Shown piece after piece: positions 47,052 through 56,342 of a stretch of DNA of 64,000 nucleotides (its first letter is position 1; each line of letters starts with the position of its first letter). Made by a program: the position numbers and the translations under genes. This DNA is from Alphaproteobacteria bacterium (lineage in GTDB: Bacteria > Pseudomonadota > Alphaproteobacteria > DSM-16000 > Inquilinaceae): assembly GCA_028277405.1 (NCBI GenBank), contig JANQGH010000066.1, positions 62,001 to 126,000 of the forward strand, in the 5' to 3' direction. The notes under the pieces were generated by a model that saw only the letters and a program-made list of their open reading frames with translations, searched no databases and was not told the DNA's origin.

Positions 47052-47534
47052 TCAGAGCTTCGACAGCACGTTCTCGGCGCTGGAAACATCGAGGGCACCG
47101 CCCTCTTCGACCAGCAGTTCGGTGACCACGCCATTGTCGGCCACCAACGCGAAGCGCTTTGAGCGCGGGCCGAGGCCGAAACCGCTGCCGTCCATTTCCA
47201 GGCCCAGGGCTTTGGTGAGATCACCGTTGCCGTCGGGCAGAACCTCGACGATGCCGGCGGAATTCTGGTCCTTTTCCCAGGCTTGCATCACGAACGGATC
47301 GTTAACCGACATACAGGCCAGCTTGTCGATGCCCTTGGCGGCAAACTCCTCGGCGTGATTGACGAAACCGGGCATGTGCTTGGCGGAACAGGTCGGCGTA
47401 AAGGCGCCGGGAACCGCGAACATCACCACCTTCTTGCCGGCGAACAGTTCGCCGGTCGAAACCTCTTCCATACCGTCCGCGCCGAGACGCTTCAGCGTCA
47501 CGTCAGGAATCTTGTCGCCAACCTGGATAGTCAT
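47052..47534 (-). CDS. Peroxiredoxin (Prx5/redoxin type)
   Basis: A 160-residue thiol peroxidase that reduces hydrogen peroxide and organic peroxides. The peroxidatic Cys is C49 in 'KKVVMFAVPGAFTPTCSAKH', the family PxxxTxxC motif, followed by 'MPGFVNHAEEFAAKGIDKLA' and 'CMSVNDPFVMQAWEKDQ'. C74 could be a resolving partner, but atypical-Prx5 resolving chemistry varies. ATG 47534 is used; the frame upstream is noncoding leader. It follows the DsbD-like gene on the same strand by 89 bases and has its own terminator. The leader holds a possible structure that covers the purine-rich site before the ATG. Confidence 0.94.
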   Translation of the reverse strand: MTIQVGDKIPDVTLKRLGADGMEEVSTGELFAGKKVVMFAVPGAFTPTCSAKHMPGFVNHAEEFAAKGIDKLACMSVNDPFVMQAWEKDQNSAGIVEVLPDGNGDLTKALGLEMDGSGFGLGPRSKRFALVADNGVVTELLVEEGGALDVSSAENVLSKL

Positions 47535-47537
47535 GTT

Positions 47538-47608
47538 CTCTGGTCCCGCTTTTTGAGTTGAGAGATGCGTTGGCGCCGCCTGAACGACGGCGCCGAGACA
47601 GACCAGAG
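47538..47608 (-). promoter_or_regulatory. Nested stem-loop in the peroxiredoxin gene leader
   Basis: On the minus strand CTCTGGTC (47608-47601) is the perfect complement of GACCAGAG (47545-47538), whose AGAG is the only purine-rich ribosome-site candidate before the ATG at 47534. Inside lies a second perfect stem, GGCGCCG with CGGCGCC (47594-47588 and 47578-47572). Folding would hide the ribosome site. Function is inferred from pairing only. Confidence 0.4.
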
Positions 47609-47623
47609 GTAGGGGCGTGGCGT

Positions 47624-49720
47624 CTAGCTTTCCAGGCCGGCTTGTCGCAGAGCGTCCATGACACTGCCTTCGGTCAGCAGTTCGGGCAGCGGAATGCCGC
47701 CCGGCGCCTGGGGTCCATAGACGATGTTGAACGGAATGCCGTAACGGCCATAGCTGGCCAGGAAGTCGGCGATCGCGTCGTCCGGCAAGGTCCAATCAGC
47801 CTGCATGGCGATGACGTCATCCCCGGCCAGGGTCTCGGCCACGTCACCGCGATCGATGACCAGCAGCTTGTTGGTCAGGCAGGTCAGGCACCAATCGGCC
47901 GTCACGTCGACGAACACGATCTGCCCCTCGCCCACCAGTTCGGCGACGGCCGAGCGGCTGAAGGCGGCCCATTCGGTGGACGACTCGGTCGTGCTGGCCG
48001 CCCTTGGCAGTTGGGCGGGCAGCAGCATGGCGACGACCGCCAGCACCGCGACGGTGCCGACGCTGGTGCGGCCCAAGGCTGCCGGCCGCCGATGGCGCAG
48101 CCACAGGGCCAGGCCAATCGCCACCATAATTCCGGCAATGATGATCGCCGTCAGAGACGAGGTCTGCACCGAAAGCACGGTCAAGAGCCAGATGGCGGTG
48201 GCGATCAGGGCCAGGCTCAGGATCCGCTTCAGCACAACCATCCAGCGTCCGGGCTTGGGCAGCTTCGCGGCTAAACGCGGATAGGCGGCCACCGCCAGAT
48301 AGGGCAGCGCCAGGCCGATCCCCAGCGCGACGAAGACGGCGACGAGTTCCACCGGCCCTCGCGTCATGGCAAAACCGACCGCCGTGCCCAGGAACGGGGC
48401 CGAGCACGGCGTGGCGAGCAGCGTGGCGAATGCGCCGGTGCCGAAGTGGCCAGCCAAGCTGTTGCCGCCGACCTTGCCGGCCGCGTCGCTGACCCGGCCA
48501 GGCAGGACGATCTCGAAAAACCCGAGCATATTGCCGGCAAACAGGGTCAGCAGCACGATCATGAAGACCAGGAACACCGGCTGCTGGAACTGCATGCCCC
48601 AGCCGATCGCGCCGCCCGCCGCCTGAATGCCGATCAGCACGCCGGCCAGGACCAGAAACGAGAACAGAATGCCCGCGGCCGATGCCAGGAACCCGCGCCG
48701 TATCCTGCTAGGCGTTTCACCACCGTGGGACACCACCGACAGCAGTTTCAGCGACAGAACCGGCAGGACGCAGGGCATCAGGTTCAACAGCAGGCCGCCC
48801 AGAATGGCCAGACCCAGGATCGATAGGAAGACAGGCCAGTCGGAGGCCGCATCGCGCTGGATCGGCAGATCGACCGTCAGGGCCCGCTCGGCCGCAAGCC
48901 CGCCATCGACCAGCGTGACCATCACGGTTTGACCGGTAAGCGGCGCGGCATCGGACGGTTCCTGCAAGACCGGCACGGTTGCGATGATGCGGGTTCCGCC
49001 GTCGATGAACTCAACGTCCGGCGCGCCGAAGGACCAGTAATCCGCCACCTCGATGAACAGATCCGGGTCGTTCAGCGGCAGCGGGCTCGTCGCGTCGATG
49101 CGCAAGGCCGGGCGCTCAGCGTCCGCCACGGGGGCCAGGCGTTCGATGACGACACCGTTGGCGCCGTCCTGGTCAGGCACAAGCGCCTGAAAACGGCTGA
49201 TCAGGTTGGCGACGGGGCCGTCGGTCTCCGCCGCCCCGGACGGCAGGTCCAAGGCCAGGTCGGCCGATGCCGGGACACAGAGATCGGAACAGATGAGCAG
49301 GTCGGCCCGCCCGCGCACCTGCATCGGCTCACCTGGATATTCCGGCCGCAAGTAAAGCGGGTAAACGACCTCGGTCTCGTAGCCGAACGTGTCCAGGCCA
49401 AACAGGGAGAACCGGTGCGGGGCGGGATAGAGAAACTCCGTCTCGGCAAGATTGTAGGATTGCGTTAGGTCCAGAGACGGCGGCAATCCGGCATCACCCG
49501 GCGATCGCCAATAGGTCTTCCAGCCATCCGGGAGGCGCACATGGAGGCCGGCGGGGACCTGATCCAGATCGCCCGTGGCATCGACGGACGTGATCAGCCG
49601 CATTTCGACCTCGACGCCGGGCGCGAGTTCCGCGCGCTGCCAATCGCCTTCGGCCGCGGTCGCCGACGCAAGGGGCGCCACAAGCGCCACCAGCAAGGCA
49701 AACCATCGCAGCATTTTCAT
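47624..49720 (-). CDS. DsbD/ScsB-like protein-disulfide reductase
   Basis: A 698-residue inner membrane protein that passes reducing power from cytoplasmic thioredoxin to the periplasm. A signal peptide (1-23, 'ALLVALVAPLASATAAEGDW') precedes a large periplasmic DsbC/ScsB-type N-terminal domain with 'LICSDLCVPASADLALDL' (two Cys). A CcdA-like block of eight helices follows (about 295-560) with 'NLMPCVLPVLSLKLLS' and 'TPCSAPFLGTAVGF'. The C-terminal thioredoxin domain has active site 'DVTADWCLTCLTNKLLV'. The whole layout resembles ScsB. It is the likely reducing partner for an exported Dsb-type protein; peroxiredoxin follows on the same strand. Confidence 0.92.
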   Translation of the reverse strand: MKMLRWFALLVALVAPLASATAAEGDWQRAELAPGVEVEMRLITSVDATGDLDQVPAGLHVRLPDGWKTYWRSPGDAGLPPSLDLTQSYNLAETEFLYPAPHRFSLFGLDTFGYETEVVYPLYLRPEYPGEPMQVRGRADLLICSDLCVPASADLALDLPSGAAETDGPVANLISRFQALVPDQDGANGVVIERLAPVADAERPALRIDATSPLPLNDPDLFIEVADYWSFGAPDVEFIDGGTRIIATVPVLQEPSDAAPLTGQTVMVTLVDGGLAAERALTVDLPIQRDAASDWPVFLSILGLAILGGLLLNLMPCVLPVLSLKLLSVVSHGGETPSRIRRGFLASAAGILFSFLVLAGVLIGIQAAGGAIGWGMQFQQPVFLVFMIVLLTLFAGNMLGFFEIVLPGRVSDAAGKVGGNSLAGHFGTGAFATLLATPCSAPFLGTAVGFAMTRGPVELVAVFVALGIGLALPYLAVAAYPRLAAKLPKPGRWMVVLKRILSLALIATAIWLLTVLSVQTSSLTAIIIAGIMVAIGLALWLRHRRPAALGRTSVGTVAVLAVVAMLLPAQLPRAASTTESSTEWAAFSRSAVAELVGEGQIVFVDVTADWCLTCLTNKLLVIDRGDVAETLAGDDVIAMQADWTLPDDAIADFLASYGRYGIPFNIVYGPQAPGGIPLPELLTEGSVMDALRQAGLES

Positions 49721-49853
49721 ACCCTTGCCGATTTGTTCTCTGTCAGCCCCTATATAGATAGATCGTCAGGATGATCGTGTCACAATCGCGTCACCCAGGC
49801 GTGCCCGCCTGCGCTATTATGGCACGGGCGCCCCGGCGTAATCAGGAGTTGTC

Positions 49854-50453
49854 ATGGCTGAGTCCGAAGCCGACGAAGAAAAACAGCAAGGCTATCTTAC
49901 CGGCCAGCTATTGATCGCGATGCCGACCATGGGCGACCAGCGGTTTGCGCGCGCCGTGATTTATGTTTGCGCGCATTCATCCGAGGGAGCCATGGGTCTG
50001 GTCGTCAATAAGGGCCTGCCCTCCGTCGATTCTGCCGAACTGCTGGACCAGTTGGGTATCGAGCCGTCGGAAAGGCCGGAATCACTGCGCATTCAGTTCG
50101 GTGGGCCTGTCGAGTCCGGCCGTGGCTTCGTTCTGCACACGACCGATTTCGAGGAAGAAGGCACACTCGTCGTCGACCGCAATGACGAGGGCGGCGTGGC
50201 GATGACCGCCACACTCGACATTCTGCGCGCCATCGCGCGCGGCGATGGGCCAGGCCGGCATATCCTGGTACTCGGTTATGCCGGCTGGGGGCCGGGCCAG
50301 TTGGATGGCGAAATCCAGGACAATGGCTGGCTGTCCGTGCCGTCCGATCAGGCGATCCTGTTCGATGAGGATTTGTCGACCAAATGGGAACGGGCCATCG
50401 CCAAGCTGGGCTTCAGCCCACACATGCTGTCAACGGACGCCGGACACGCCTGA
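49854..50453 (+). CDS. YqgE/AlgH family protein
   Basis: A 199-residue DUF179 protein: '[20 protein letters not shown]', '[20 protein letters not shown]', '[20 protein letters not shown]', '[15 protein letters not shown]' and '[20 protein letters not shown]' are all characteristic. The family is widespread, linked to alginate regulation in Pseudomonas by name only, and its biochemical role is unknown. AGGAG stands five bases before ATG 49854. It is divergent from the DsbD-like gene. Its 3' end overlaps the convergent GNAT gene by 24 bases. Confidence 0.94.
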   Translation: MAESEADEEKQQGYLTGQLLIAMPTMGDQRFARAVIYVCAHSSEGAMGLVVNKGLPSVDSAELLDQLGIEPSERPESLRIQFGGPVESGRGFVLHTTDFEEEGTLVVDRNDEGGVAMTATLDILRAIARGDGPGRHILVLGYAGWGPGQLDGEIQDNGWLSVPSDQAILFDEDLSTKWERAIAKLGFSPHMLSTDAGHA

Positions 50454-51119
50454 CGGTTCGGGGTAGAGCGTCTCGAAACCCTCGCGGGCCATGCCGAACA
50501 GGATGTGGTCGCGCCAGGATCCGTTGATCCTGAGATAGGCCTTGGCGAAGCCCTCTTCGGTGAAGCCAACCCGCAGCAGCAGCCGCCGGCTGGCCTCATT
50601 GTTCGGCAGGCAGGCGGCCTCGATCCGATGCAGGCCAAGCTGGCGAAACCCGAATCCGAGAACCGATTTCGCCGCCTCCGACATGTATCCGCGCCGGGTG
50701 AACGCCTCGCCGACCCAATAGCCCATCGAGGCCATCTGGGCCACGCCCCGGCGTACCGCGCTCAAGGTCACGCCGCCGACGAGCTGATCATCGGCGCGCG
50801 AAAATACCAGCAGCGAATAGCCCCGATCGGCCTTCCAGTCGGCCAGTTGCCGGCGCAGGCGCCGAACGAACGTGCGCCGGCTGAACGCATCGGCCGGCCA
50901 GGTCGGCTCCCACGGGGTCAGAAACTCGCGATTGGCGCGGCGCAGCGCGGCCCAGGCCTTCCAGTCCTTCGGCCGGGCATGGCGGATGTAGAGCCGGTTG
51001 GTTTCCAGCCGGACGGCCGGAAAGGTGTTGCGGCCGAGCGTCGGCCGCAGCAGGCCAAGGACCCTGTCCGTGGCCTCCGGTCCTATCAGGTCAGCCCAGT
51101 CGCGCCGCGATCCGATCAT
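50430..51119 (-). CDS. GNAT-family N-acetyltransferase (RimJ/RimL-like)
   Basis: A 229-residue acetyltransferase of the RimJ type. After a short N-terminal helix comes '[20 protein letters not shown]'; then '[20 protein letters not shown]' carries the acetyl-CoA-binding R/Q-x-x-G-x-G/A-like loop, and '[20 protein letters not shown]' with '[20 protein letters not shown]' follow, as in ribosomal-protein acetylating enzymes. The acceptor is unknown. ATG 51119 lies inside the end of the M16 peptidase gene (29-base overlap). The last 24 bases overlap yqgE. The order thrC-M16-GNAT recurs in Alphaproteobacteria. Confidence 0.9.
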   Translation of the reverse strand: MIGSRRDWADLIGPEATDRVLGLLRPTLGRNTFPAVRLETNRLYIRHARPKDWKAWAALRRANREFLTPWEPTWPADAFSRRTFVRRLRRQLADWKADRGYSLLVFSRADDQLVGGVTLSAVRRGVAQMASMGYWVGEAFTRRGYMSEAAKSVLGFGFRQLGLHRIEAACLPNNEASRRLLLRVGFTEEGFAKAYLRINGSWRDHILFGMAREGFETLYPEPSGVSGVR

Positions 51120-52347
51120 AGGATTCCAGCTTTCCAACTTGTCCCAGCGCCGCCAATGTCGGACGACCAGTGAACAATCGCCGGGCCGCGTTTGCAACCG
51201 CTTGCGCGTCGACGGCATCGATCTTGGCGACGGTCTCCGCGACCGGCAGCGGCCGGTTGAAAATCAGCATCTGGTTGCCGAGCTGTTCGCAGCGGCCGGA
51301 GGTGGATTCCAGCCCCATCAACTGACTGGCCTTCAGTTGCGCGCGGGCCCGCGCCACCTCCTCGTCGGAGACCGTGTTGGCGACCTTGCTGATCTCGTCG
51401 CACAGGACCGGGATCAGTTCGGCGGTCTCGTCGTCGCCGGTACCGGCATAGATGCCGAACAGGCCGCCGTCGCTGTAGGCACTGGTGAAGCTGTAGACGG
51501 AATAGACCAGACCGCGCTTTTCCCGGATTTCCTGAAACAGTCGCGACGACATGCCCCCGCCCAGCAGCATCGACAGGACCGAGGTCGCGTAAAATTCCGG
51601 GTCGTGATAGCTGATGCCCGGGAAACCGAGCAGCATGTGCAACTGTTCCAGGTCGCGGTCCTGCCGGAACTCGCCGCCTTCATAGGCTGCCGGCGATGTC
51701 GCCTGCTGGTGGCACGGTTCCAGATCCGCAAACAGCGTGTCGGCGCGCTCGACCAGCCAGTCGTGATCGACATTGCCGGCGGCGACCAGGACCATGGCAT
51801 CGGCACCGTAATGGCCGCCGCGATAGCGAGCGACATCGGCCCGATCGAGGTGGCCGACCACATCCGTCGTGCCCAGAACCGGCCGACCGATCGGTTGATC
51901 GGGGAAGGCCGCCGCCTGGAAATGGTCGAACACGACGTCGTCGGGCGTATCGTGCGCCTGCCCGATCTCCTGGATCACGACCTCGCGCTCGCGCTTCAAC
52001 TCTGTCTCGTCCAGCGTGGCGTACTGCAGCAGGTCGGCGACCATGTCCAAGGCAAGCTCGGCGTCGTCCTTCAGGACCTTGGCGTAATAGGCCGTCGTTT
52101 CACGGCTGGTATAGGCGTTCAGGTGCCCGCCGACGGCCTCGATCTCCTCCGCGATCTGCTGGGCGTTGCGGCGCCTTGTGCCCTTGAACACCATATGCTC
52201 CAACAGATGGGCCACGCCGTTGACCTCCGGCGTTTCGTAGCGCGTTCCTGCACCGACCCAGACGCCGAGAGAAACACTCTCAACCGACGCCATCGGATCG
52301 GATGCGACCCGCAACCCGTTGGCCAGCGTGCTGACCCGAACCGTCAT
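51091..52347 (-). CDS. M16-family zinc metallopeptidase (processing peptidase-like)
   Basis: A 418-residue M16 peptidase related to mitochondrial processing peptidase beta. The inverted zinc motif is H47-LLE-H51 in 'GVAHLLEHMVFKGT', with the third ligand Glu in 'EREVVIQEI'. The second half has the inactive M16 fold with 'SRLFQEIREKRGLVYSVYSF'. No signal peptide is seen. Bacterial members are thought to trim peptides or presequences, and the substrate is unknown. ATG 52347 overlaps the thrC stop (ATGA). Confidence 0.94.
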   Translation of the reverse strand: MTVRVSTLANGLRVASDPMASVESVSLGVWVGAGTRYETPEVNGVAHLLEHMVFKGTRRRNAQQIAEEIEAVGGHLNAYTSRETTAYYAKVLKDDAELALDMVADLLQYATLDETELKREREVVIQEIGQAHDTPDDVVFDHFQAAAFPDQPIGRPVLGTTDVVGHLDRADVARYRGGHYGADAMVLVAAGNVDHDWLVERADTLFADLEPCHQQATSPAAYEGGEFRQDRDLEQLHMLLGFPGISYHDPEFYATSVLSMLLGGGMSSRLFQEIREKRGLVYSVYSFTSAYSDGGLFGIYAGTGDDETAELIPVLCDEISKVANTVSDEEVARARAQLKASQLMGLESTSGRCEQLGNQMLIFNRPLPVAETVAKIDAVDAQAVANAARRLFTGRPTLAALGQVGKLESYDRIAARLG

Positions 52348-53753
52348 GCAACCTCCCTCGCCCGCCGCGCGTGCGTTAAGACGTAATTCTGTATCGTTGC
52401 GAGATCATTGGGCAAGTCGATACAGCGTTCCGGCCGATCATATAGGTCGGCAAGCTGATTTGGCAGCGTCGGTCGCTCGCCCGTCGCCTGTTCGACGGCA
52501 TCGGCGAACTTCGCCGGATGTGCCGTCGCTAGCGCCACCATCGGCACGGACGGATCGCCCCGGTGGGCCCGACCCGACGCGATGCCGATCGCCGTGTGGG
52601 GGTCGACGGTGTGCCCTGTTTCATCATGAATGCGGGCGATTTCGGCGACGGTCTCGTCGTCGTCCAACCGGTGGCTGTCGAACCCGGCGCGGGCGTGGCC
52701 CAACTGGTTGTCGGTGACATCGAAGCGCCCGGTTTGCCTGAACTCCGCGATTTGGGCGCCCAGGGCCGCACCGTCGCGGTCGAACAGATCGAACAGCAAG
52801 CGTTCGAAGTTGCTGGAGATCTGGATGTCCATGGATGGGCTGAGCGTCGGTACGACGGCGCGCGTTTCCATCGCACCGGTCTTGAAGAAACGATCGAGAA
52901 TGTCGTTGCGGTTGCTGCCGACGACCAGGCGCTCGATCGGGAAACCCATGGCGCGCGCGGCATAGCCGGCAAAGACGTTGCCGAAATTGCCCGTCGGCAC
53001 GGCGAAGGACAGGGCGCGGTCGGGCGCGCCAAGTGCTGTGGCGGCAAAGGCGTAATAGACGATCTGGGCCATGATTCGGGCCCAGTTGATTGAGTTTACC
53101 GCCGACAAGTTAACCTGGTCGCGGAACCGCTCGTCACCGAACATCGCCTTGACCAAGTCCTGGCAGTCGTCGAACGAGCCCTCGACGGCGATGTTGAACA
53201 CGTTGGGCGACAGCACGCTGGTCATCTGGCGGCGCTGCACCTCCGACACCCTGCCCTTGGGATGCAGGATGAAGATGTCGATCGCCTCGCGGTCGCGGCA
53301 GGCCTCGATCGCGGCCGACCCGGTGTCGCCGGACGTGGCGCCGACGATGGTGATCCGCTCCGCCTTCGCGGCCAGGACATGATCGAACAGGCGGCCGACG
53401 AGCTGCAGCGCGTAATCCTTGAACGCCAGGGTCGGGCCGTGAAACAGCTCCATCAGCCAATCATTGGCGTCGAGCTGGACCATTGGCGCCACCGCCGCAT
53501 GGTTGAAGCCGGCATAAGCATCCTCTACCAGGGCGGCGAAGTCGCGCTCCGCTACTGCCGGCCCGACAAACGGCGCCATGACCCGGACGGCCAGTTCGGC
53601 ATAGGTCAAGCCGCGTAAGGCGCGGATGTCGTCGGCCGAGAAGCGCGGCCACGTCTCCGGCACGTACAGGCCGCCGTCCCTGGCCAGACCGGCCAGCAGC
53701 ACGTCGTCGAAGGCAAGGGCTGGTGCTGCGCCCCGTGTGCTGATGTACCGCAA
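52344..53753 (-). CDS. thrC: Threonine synthase
   Basis: Converts O-phosphohomoserine to threonine with PLP. The 469-residue enzyme is of the longer class with 'RYISTRGAAPALAFDDVLLA', the PLP lysine K112 in 'ELFHGPTLAFKDYALQ', 'ATSGDTGSAAIEACRDREAI', 'PTGNFGNVFAGYAARAMGFP' as the phosphate-binding loop and 'DPHTAIGIASGRAH' near the C-terminus. The start is TTG 53753, with no nearby ATG in frame. Together with thrB at 29 kb it completes threonine synthesis from homoserine. It is translationally coupled to the M16 gene. Confidence 0.97.
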   Translation of the reverse strand: MRYISTRGAAPALAFDDVLLAGLARDGGLYVPETWPRFSADDIRALRGLTYAELAVRVMAPFVGPAVAERDFAALVEDAYAGFNHAAVAPMVQLDANDWLMELFHGPTLAFKDYALQLVGRLFDHVLAAKAERITIVGATSGDTGSAAIEACRDREAIDIFILHPKGRVSEVQRRQMTSVLSPNVFNIAVEGSFDDCQDLVKAMFGDERFRDQVNLSAVNSINWARIMAQIVYYAFAATALGAPDRALSFAVPTGNFGNVFAGYAARAMGFPIERLVVGSNRNDILDRFFKTGAMETRAVVPTLSPSMDIQISSNFERLLFDLFDRDGAALGAQIAEFRQTGRFDVTDNQLGHARAGFDSHRLDDDETVAEIARIHDETGHTVDPHTAIGIASGRAHRGDPSVPMVALATAHPAKFADAVEQATGERPTLPNQLADLYDRPERCIDLPNDLATIQNYVLTHARRAREVA

Positions 53754-53832
53754 GGCCCGAGTTCCCGTCCCTTTTCCGATGCGCGTCAGCGAAGGGGCGG
53801 CACCCTAAAGAGCGCGGTTTGAAGGCGCAAGG

Positions 53833-54084
53833 TTAGCGGTTGCAATCGACGCCGACACCGTAGGCGCAGAAGCGATCGCGGCGCCGTTCCTCGGCCTGGA
53901 TCTGGGCTTCGCGCTGGTCTCGGGCGAGGTTGTCGAGTTCGCCGTCCAGGTCCAAAAGCTCGCGCCGCTCTTCAGGCGTCAGCGCCGCCCATTCCGCCTC
54001 GCTGATGCCGAAGGGCGGCGGTTGGGCACACCCGGCAAGCAAGAAGACCGCTGCCATTGCGGTAATGATCAAACGGACCGACAT
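53833..54084 (-). CDS. Small predicted lipoprotein
   Basis: An 83-residue protein with a lipoprotein signal: 'LIITAMAAVFLLAGCAQPPP' contains the lipobox LAGC. The mature part has 'ISEAEWAALTPEERRELLDL' and a charged helix, then a C-terminal pair of cysteines. ATG 54084 is preferred because GGGG lies seven bases upstream; ATG 54096 would add four residues. It is downstream of the M32 gene on the same strand. Function unknown. Confidence 0.72.
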   Translation of the reverse strand: MSVRLIITAMAAVFLLAGCAQPPPFGISEAEWAALTPEERRELLDLDGELDNLARDQREAQIQAEERRRDRFCAYGVGVDCNR

Positions 54085-54121
54085 CTTCGGCCCCATTCTG
54101 GTTGACGATGCCTAACACTAC

Positions 54122-55615
54122 CTAAATGCCTTCAAGATAGCGTTGGCGCAGATGGTTTTCGAAGATGCTTGCGTCGAGGGGCCGGCCGGTGGCGCGGACC
54201 AGCAGCTCGTCGGCCTCATAGAGACAGCCAAGGCCGTGCACGTTCTCGCGCAGCCAGCCGACCAATGGACCGAAATCCCCCTCAGCCAAACAGTCCGGCA
54301 ACGTCGGCTTGGCCTGCTTGGCGGCGTCGAACATCTGCGCAGCGGTCATAGCGCCGATCGTGTAGGTCGGGAAATAGCCCCAGGCACCGCCCGGCCAGTG
54401 GATGTCCTGCAGGCAGCCTTGCCGGTCGTCCGGCGGTGTGATGCCGACCAGGTCGTCCATTGCTTCCGCCCAGGCGGCCGGCAGGTCGGCAAGCGGCAGA
54501 TCGTCCTCGATCATCGCCTTTTCCAGGCGGAAGCGCAGGATGATGTGGGCCGGATACGTCACCTCATCGGCATCGACCCGGATCAGGCTGCGTGAGACCC
54601 TGGTGTAAAGTCGGTACAGATTGTCCGCTGTCCAGGCCGGCCCCTCGCCGCCGAAAGCCTCGCGCAGGATCGGCGCCGCATAGGACAGAAACTGATGGCT
54701 GCGCGCGGCCTGCATTTCGATGATCAGGGACTGGCTTTCATGCACGCCCATGCCGCGCGACCGGCCGACCGGCTGGTTCAGCCAGTCCCTCGGACGGCCC
54801 TGCTCGTACAGCGCATGGCCGGACTCGTGCATCACGCCCAGCAGGGCGGAGGCGAAGCGATTCTCGTCGTAGCGGGTCGTGATGCGGACGTCGTTATCGG
54901 CGCCACCGCAGAACGGGTGGGTGGATTCGTCCAGCCGGCCCCGCTCGAAATCGAAACCGACCGTGGTCATGAAGGCCTTGGCGAGGTCCTTCTGAATGGG
55001 GATCGGGAATGGGCCCTGCGGCTCGGCCGGGGCGGGCTCGCCGGCCTGACGGTCAAGGACGGCGCCGATAAAGTCCGGCAGAAAGCCGGCGAGATCATCG
55101 AACAGGACCGTTATCCGCTCGGCGGTCAATCCGGGCTCGAATTGATCCAGCAAGGCGTCGTAGGTCGACAGGCCCAGCCTTTCGCCCTTCGCCTTGCCGA
55201 TCTCGCGCTGCAGCCGCAAGACTTCGGCCAGGGAGGGCAGCAGGCCGGCAAAATCGTCCTCCTGCCGGGCCTGGCGCCAGCGCAGCTCACAGCGCGCAAC
55301 CGCCTTTGTGCTGGCCTCGACCAGATCGGGCGGCAGCGCCGTTTCCGAAAGCCAGCTGCGCCGGAACTCCCGAATGTTGGCCCGCTGCCACGCGTCGAGA
55401 CCGTCTTCGCCCGACGCTTCCTCCAGCAAATCGCCCAGCTTGGGGTCGCAGATCATGTCGTGGTGAACCAGGGCCAGGGCCGCCAGCGATTCCGCCCGCG
55501 TCTCGGCCGCACCGTGGGGCATCACAGTTTCATTGTCCCAACCCAAGATGCCTTGTGCGTTGTTGATCGCGGTCATGCGCGCGGCCCGCGCGGCCAGCTC
55601 TTGATAGGCAGTCAT
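54122..55615 (-). CDS. M32-family metallocarboxypeptidase (Taq type)
   Basis: A 497-residue zinc carboxypeptidase that trims C-terminal residues with broad specificity. The zinc motif is H263-ESG-H267 in 'SALLGVMHESGHALYEQGRP', preceded by 'DESTHPFCGGADNDVRITTR' (the DxRxT motif) and followed by 'RSRGMGVHESQSLIIE' with a further ligand. The N-terminal part is helical as usual. ATG 55615 overlaps the SURF1 stop (ATGA), so this peptidase is translated with the oxidase-assembly genes; the reason is unclear. Confidence 0.95.
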   Translation of the reverse strand: MTAYQELAARAARMTAINNAQGILGWDNETVMPHGAAETRAESLAALALVHHDMICDPKLGDLLEEASGEDGLDAWQRANIREFRRSWLSETALPPDLVEASTKAVARCELRWRQARQEDDFAGLLPSLAEVLRLQREIGKAKGERLGLSTYDALLDQFEPGLTAERITVLFDDLAGFLPDFIGAVLDRQAGEPAPAEPQGPFPIPIQKDLAKAFMTTVGFDFERGRLDESTHPFCGGADNDVRITTRYDENRFASALLGVMHESGHALYEQGRPRDWLNQPVGRSRGMGVHESQSLIIEMQAARSHQFLSYAAPILREAFGGEGPAWTADNLYRLYTRVSRSLIRVDADEVTYPAHIILRFRLEKAMIEDDLPLADLPAAWAEAMDDLVGITPPDDRQGCLQDIHWPGGAWGYFPTYTIGAMTAAQMFDAAKQAKPTLPDCLAEGDFGPLVGWLRENVHGLGCLYEADELLVRATGRPLDASIFENHLRQRYLEGI

Positions 55616-56313
55616 GTCTTTTCCGATGGTCGTCGCAGGTGAAACAGCACGTAGATGACAAGCAGAACGAAGGCCAGGCTGAACCAGGTGATGGCGTAGT
55701 TCAGATGGTTATTGGGCAGGTCGACCCGCAACTGGCCGCCGATCGGCGGCGCATCGGTCGGCCCTGCATCCTGGTACAGCACCAGGGGGAAAACCTGGGC
55801 CGCCCCCACCGCCGCCGCCATGGCGTCAAGATCGACAAAAAACCATGTGTTCGCTTGCGGATCGTTGGCGGGCTGGAGCCATCCCGGCCTGGTGGGCACA
55901 TGCAAGATGCCGGTCACCGTTCCTTCAACCGTTCCGGCATCCGGTTGCCAGCCGTTCGGCACCCAACCCTGATCGACCAGCACGATCTGCCCTGGCCGTT
56001 CGACGTCGTCACGCACCAACGGCACGATGACCTGTTCGCCGGCCTGGCCGCCATGGACGCGGCTAACGAGACGCAGCGCCCGGCCTGGCTCGAAGGTGCC
56101 GTCGACGGTCACGCGCCGATAATCCCAGGCCGACGGGTCGTCGATCGCGGTCGGCAAGGTAACGGCCGGGGCCGACATGCGGGCGTCGATGGTGGCCAGC
56201 AGCTCGGTCTTCCAGGCCAGCCGATCCACCTGCCAGATGCCGAGGCCGATCAGGATGAGGAAGGCCGGCAACGCGATCAGCGTCGGCCAAAGCCTGGGGC
56301 GTATCCGCGACAA
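55612..56313 (-). CDS. SURF1 family cytochrome oxidase assembly protein
   Basis: SURF1/Shy1 proteins assist heme a insertion into aa3-type oxidase. The product (about 233 residues) has a membrane helix near each end, 'LWPTLIALPAFLILIGLGIW' and 'ITWFSLAFVLLVIYVLFHLR', with the periplasmic domain between. Family motifs are 'IWQVDRLAWKTELLA', 'VLVDQGWVP' and 'HLNYAITWFSLA'. The start is unsure: TTG 56313 follows GGAGG closely, while TTG 56331 would add six residues and lacks a ribosome site. It is linked to the ctaE-ctaG-ctaB genes upstream. Confidence 0.93.
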   Translation of the reverse strand: MSRIRPRLWPTLIALPAFLILIGLGIWQVDRLAWKTELLATIDARMSAPAVTLPTAIDDPSAWDYRRVTVDGTFEPGRALRLVSRVHGGQAGEQVIVPLVRDDVERPGQIVLVDQGWVPNGWQPDAGTVEGTVTGILHVPTRPGWLQPANDPQANTWFFVDLDAMAAAVGAAQVFPLVLYQDAGPTDAPPIGGQLRVDLPNNHLNYAITWFSLAFVLLVIYVLFHLRRPSEKT

Positions 56314-56342
56314 CCTGCCTCCGGCGGCCAAGCTAACGGCCG

